Assembly: GCA_020851615.1 (NCBI GenBank) | Contig: JADZCL010000324.1 | Location: 1 to 6,458 of the forward strand | DNA length: 6,458 nt | Origin: Rubrivivax sp. | GTDB taxonomy: Bacteria; Pseudomonadota; Gammaproteobacteria; Burkholderiales; Burkholderiaceae_C | Direction of reading: 5' to 3' | In this document: positions 5,068-6,458 of the stretch, piece by piece | Layout: the number at the start of each line of letters is the position of its first letter | Numbering within the stretch: position 1 is the stretch's first letter | Program-made: the position numbers and the translations under genes | Notes under the pieces: generated by a model | What the model was told of the DNA's origin: nothing | The model's database searches: none | Seen by the model: only the letters and a program-made list of their open reading frames with translations

Positions 5068-5818
5068 AGGACTGCAGCTCTGCAGCCTGTGGCGTGCGCG
5101 CGGGTGAGTCCTCGCCGCGCCGCACGGCCTTGGCGATGGCCTTGGCCGATGGCGAATCCAGCTCGCCCTGGACTTCGACGTCCGCCACACCTGCCGACTC
5201 CATGGGCACCAGTTGCAGATCGGGCAGCATGACGTCGCCGTAGGCAGCGCGCAGCGCGGCGGCCGCGGCTTCGGCATCGTCGTCGGGCAGTTCCACCGGA
5301 TGGGCCAGTTCGACGGAGTCGAGGATCGAAGTCGTGGCCGCGGTCCCTGGCGGGTTGTCGCGGGTCTGGGGGTCCGCGGCTTCGGCCTCGCGTTCAATCA
5401 GGGTCACCGCCATCTTCGAACGCAGCGCGGCCAGCCCTTCATCGGACCAGTTCGTGACCACGGCTTCGAACTGCGCCAGTGCACGTTGCAGGATGTCGTA
5501 GGGGATCTTGTGCAGGGCGCGGTGACCCTTCTTGGCCAGCGCGTGCTCGATGAAGGCCAGGTGGCGCAGCGTTGTGCGGTTCTCGGGCAGTTCGTCCAGC
5601 AGTGCACCCAGCGAGCGCTGCATGGCGCCGAACTCGCGCTGCACCTTCTGCTGCGCCGCTGCGGCGGTCGCCCCGCGCTTGCCGCGCGGCGCCACCTCCG
5701 CAGGCGAATCATCCAGCACCACTTCCAGGCCCCGCTGCCCACGGCGCAGCCGCAGATCGGCCCGGAAGAAGGCGCGCACGGCGCGGGCAACGGCGATGAA
5801 GGGGCTCAACAACGACAT
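5066..5818 (-). CDS. Hypothetical protein with a conserved-looking helical core
   Basis: I do not recognise a named domain in this 250-residue protein. The chosen start is ATG at 5816-5818; the frame is open further upstream to 6067 but that part is Arg/Cys-rich and overlaps the GGDEF gene, so it is a shadow. Residues 1-20 (MSLLSPFIAVARAVRAFFRA) are amphipathic and could touch the membrane, but there is no clear transmembrane helix or signal peptide. Residues 60-145 look folded and helical: LGALLDELPENRTTLRHLAFIE, KKGHRALHKIPYDILQRAL, NWSDEGLAALRSKMAVTLIERE. Residues 146-250 are low-complexity, acidic and Ala-rich, probably disordered. The stop at 5066-5068 coincides with the edge of the transposase scrap, so the native C-terminus may have been altered. 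Similar uncharacterised proteins exist in Burkholderiales as far as I recall. It may be co-transcribed with the GGDEF gene 149 bp upstream. Confidence 0.72.
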   Translation of the reverse strand: MSLLSPFIAVARAVRAFFRADLRLRRGQRGLEVVLDDSPAEVAPRGKRGATAAAAQQKVQREFGAMQRSLGALLDELPENRTTLRHLAFIEHALAKKGHRALHKIPYDILQRALAQFEAVVTNWSDEGLAALRSKMAVTLIEREAEAADPQTRDNPPGTAATTSILDSVELAHPVELPDDDAEAAAAALRAAYGDVMLPDLQLVPMESAGVADVEVQGELDSPSAKAIAKAVRRGEDSPARTPQAAELQS

Positions 5819-5967
5819 GGGCTTGGAGCGGCAACCGCAGCAAGATGCAGCGGGGAACAAAGCGGTAGACCTCGTGCAACGGTATCGGCCGGCGCAGGGC
5901 GGACTTGAGCTGCAGCCTGTATCGATCGGCAACGCCGCACGGCGGCGCACGGAGCCCGCGCCTGCGC
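5819..5967. other. 149-bp spacer with a weak hairpin
   Basis: This spacer separates two minus-strand genes. CGCCGC (5933-5938) and GCGGCG (5942-5947) form a 6-bp stem with a 3-base loop about 20 bp after the GGDEF stop. On the minus strand it is followed only by TTGCC, so it is at best a weak terminator. No convincing promoter for the downstream gene is seen. Confidence 0.3.
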
Positions 5968-6458
5968 TCAGGCGGCGCAGGTGCGGTTCTTGCCTGTGCG
6001 CTTGGCCTCGTAGAGCGCCTCGTCGGCGCGCTCGAGCGCGGCCTCGAGTGTCTCGCCCGGACACCACTCGGTGACACCCGCCGAGAAGGTGACGAAGACC
6101 TCCGTCTGCTCGTGCATGAACAGCGCCGCACTCAGCGCACGCTGCAGCCGCGTCAGCGCGCTCTGCGCCTCGTCGACGACCGTGGCGGGCAACAGCACGA
6201 CGAACTCCTCACCCCCGAAGCGCGCCAGGTGGTCAACCGGCCGCAGCCGCTCGCGCACCGCCGCCGCCAGGGCCGCAAGCGCCTTGTCACCCGCGGCATG
6301 GCCCAGCGTGTCGTTGAGCTTCTTGAAGTTGTCGATGTCCAGCAGCGCCACGCACAGCGGCGCGCCCGCCCCCTCGCGCTCCCGGCGTGCCGCCTCGGTG
6401 GCGAAGAGCTGCGCCAGCCCGCGCCGGTTGGCGACCTGCGTCAGCGCGTCGGTGGAGA
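5968..6458 (-). CDS. GGDEF-domain diguanylate cyclase, 5'-truncated by window edge
   Basis: This is the C-terminal catalytic domain of an enzyme that makes cyclic di-GMP from two GTP. The frame runs unbroken to the right edge, and 162 residues are visible before the TGA at 5968-5970. They begin STDALTQVANRRGL, the usual first motif of a GGDEF domain. LLDIDNFKKLND holds the metal-binding Asp residues, and RFGGEEF is the active site (GGEEF, encoded at about 6202-6216). RPVD five residues before it is an intact RxxD inhibitory site, so product feedback is expected. The end (ADEALYEAKRTGKNR) is the standard domain C-terminus. No EAL domain follows. The N-terminal sensory part, membrane-bound or soluble, lies outside the window. 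A GTG inside the domain (6349-6351) is not the start. Confidence 0.95.
   Translation of the reverse strand, partial: STDALTQVANRRGLAQLFATEAARREREGAGAPLCVALLDIDNFKKLNDTLGHAAGDKALAALAAAVRERLRPVDHLARFGGEEFVVLLPATVVDEAQSALTRLQRALSAALFMHEQTEVFVTFSAGVTEWCPGETLEAALERADEALYEAKRTGKNRTCAA

Noticed and set aside
5068..5088. CTGCAG-CT-CTGCAG imperfect hairpin near the 5066 stop, as terminator
   Set aside because: It lies inside the coding sequence just before the stop, has a 2-base loop and a bulge, and no T-run follows.
5213..5908. Plus-strand open frame opposite the hypothetical gene
   Set aside because: Gln/Arg/Gly-rich shadow; no ribosome site and no recognisable domain.
5080..5920. 11-mer CTGCAGCCTGT at 5080-5090 and 5910-5920 flanking the hypothetical gene, as element ends
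   Set aside because: Only 11 bp with no extended similarity, and the sequence is ordinary for this composition; likely chance.
5933..5947. GC hairpin after the GGDEF gene as a strong terminator
   Set aside because: Short stem and only two T residues after it; listed only as a weak feature of the spacer.
5819..6067. Possible 83-residue N-terminal extension of the hypothetical protein
   Set aside because: Arg/Cys-rich translation that would overlap the GGDEF gene out of frame; the ATG at 5816-5818 begins the plausible protein.

Overview
The window is a GC-rich bacterial chromosomal segment. Strong third-position G/C bias, the NorM-type MATE sequence, the CpxRA-like locus with a Spy/CpxP protein, and the VapB/PIN-type pair together suggest a betaproteobacterium of the order Burkholderiales. 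This assignment is inferred from protein style and is not proven. No rRNA, tRNA, CRISPR array or complete insertion sequence is visible.

Layout. (1) Bases 1-912, plus strand: the C-terminal two thirds of a NorM-like MATE efflux transporter, cut by the left edge. (2) Bases 875-3551, minus strand: a compact three-gene unit read right to left. It encodes a secreted Spy/CpxP-like protein, an OmpR-family response regulator and a two-transmembrane sensor histidine kinase. The kinase gene tail overlaps the MATE tail by 38 bp in convergent orientation. (3) Bases 3552-4045: about 494 bp without a confident gene. It holds the leader of the Spy operon (tandem 11-bp repeat, perfect 10-bp-arm inverted repeat, clustered GCACGC hexamers), a coding-looking minus-strand remnant, a 14-bp palindrome, and an inverted repeat overlapping a -10-like box before the next gene. 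(4) Bases 4046-4929, plus strand: an XRE-type HTH regulator, a VapB-like antitoxin and a PIN-domain toxin gene that is broken after about 52 codons. (5) About 4939-5067, minus strand: a short fragment resembling an IS1595-type transposase, lying directly after the broken toxin. (6) Bases 5066-5818, minus strand: a 250-residue protein of unknown function. (7) Bases 5968-6458, minus strand: the GGDEF output domain of a diguanylate cyclase, cut by the right edge, with intact GGEEF and RxxD sites.

How the genes fit together. The minus-strand unit has the composition of a CpxP-CpxR-CpxA-like envelope-stress or metal-stress system. Both the secreted protein (Met/His-rich N-terminus) and the kinase sensor domain (three GMGP repeats) carry Met-rich low-complexity segments, so a periplasmic metal or misfolding signal is a reasonable guess. 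The central region looks like a decaying accessory locus: the antitoxin and regulator are intact, the toxin is truncated and a transposase scrap sits at the break. I see no clearly new multi-gene system. The most interesting parts are the degraded toxin-antitoxin/IS junction, the structured 3.6-4.0 kb intergenic region and the repeat in the sensor kinase.
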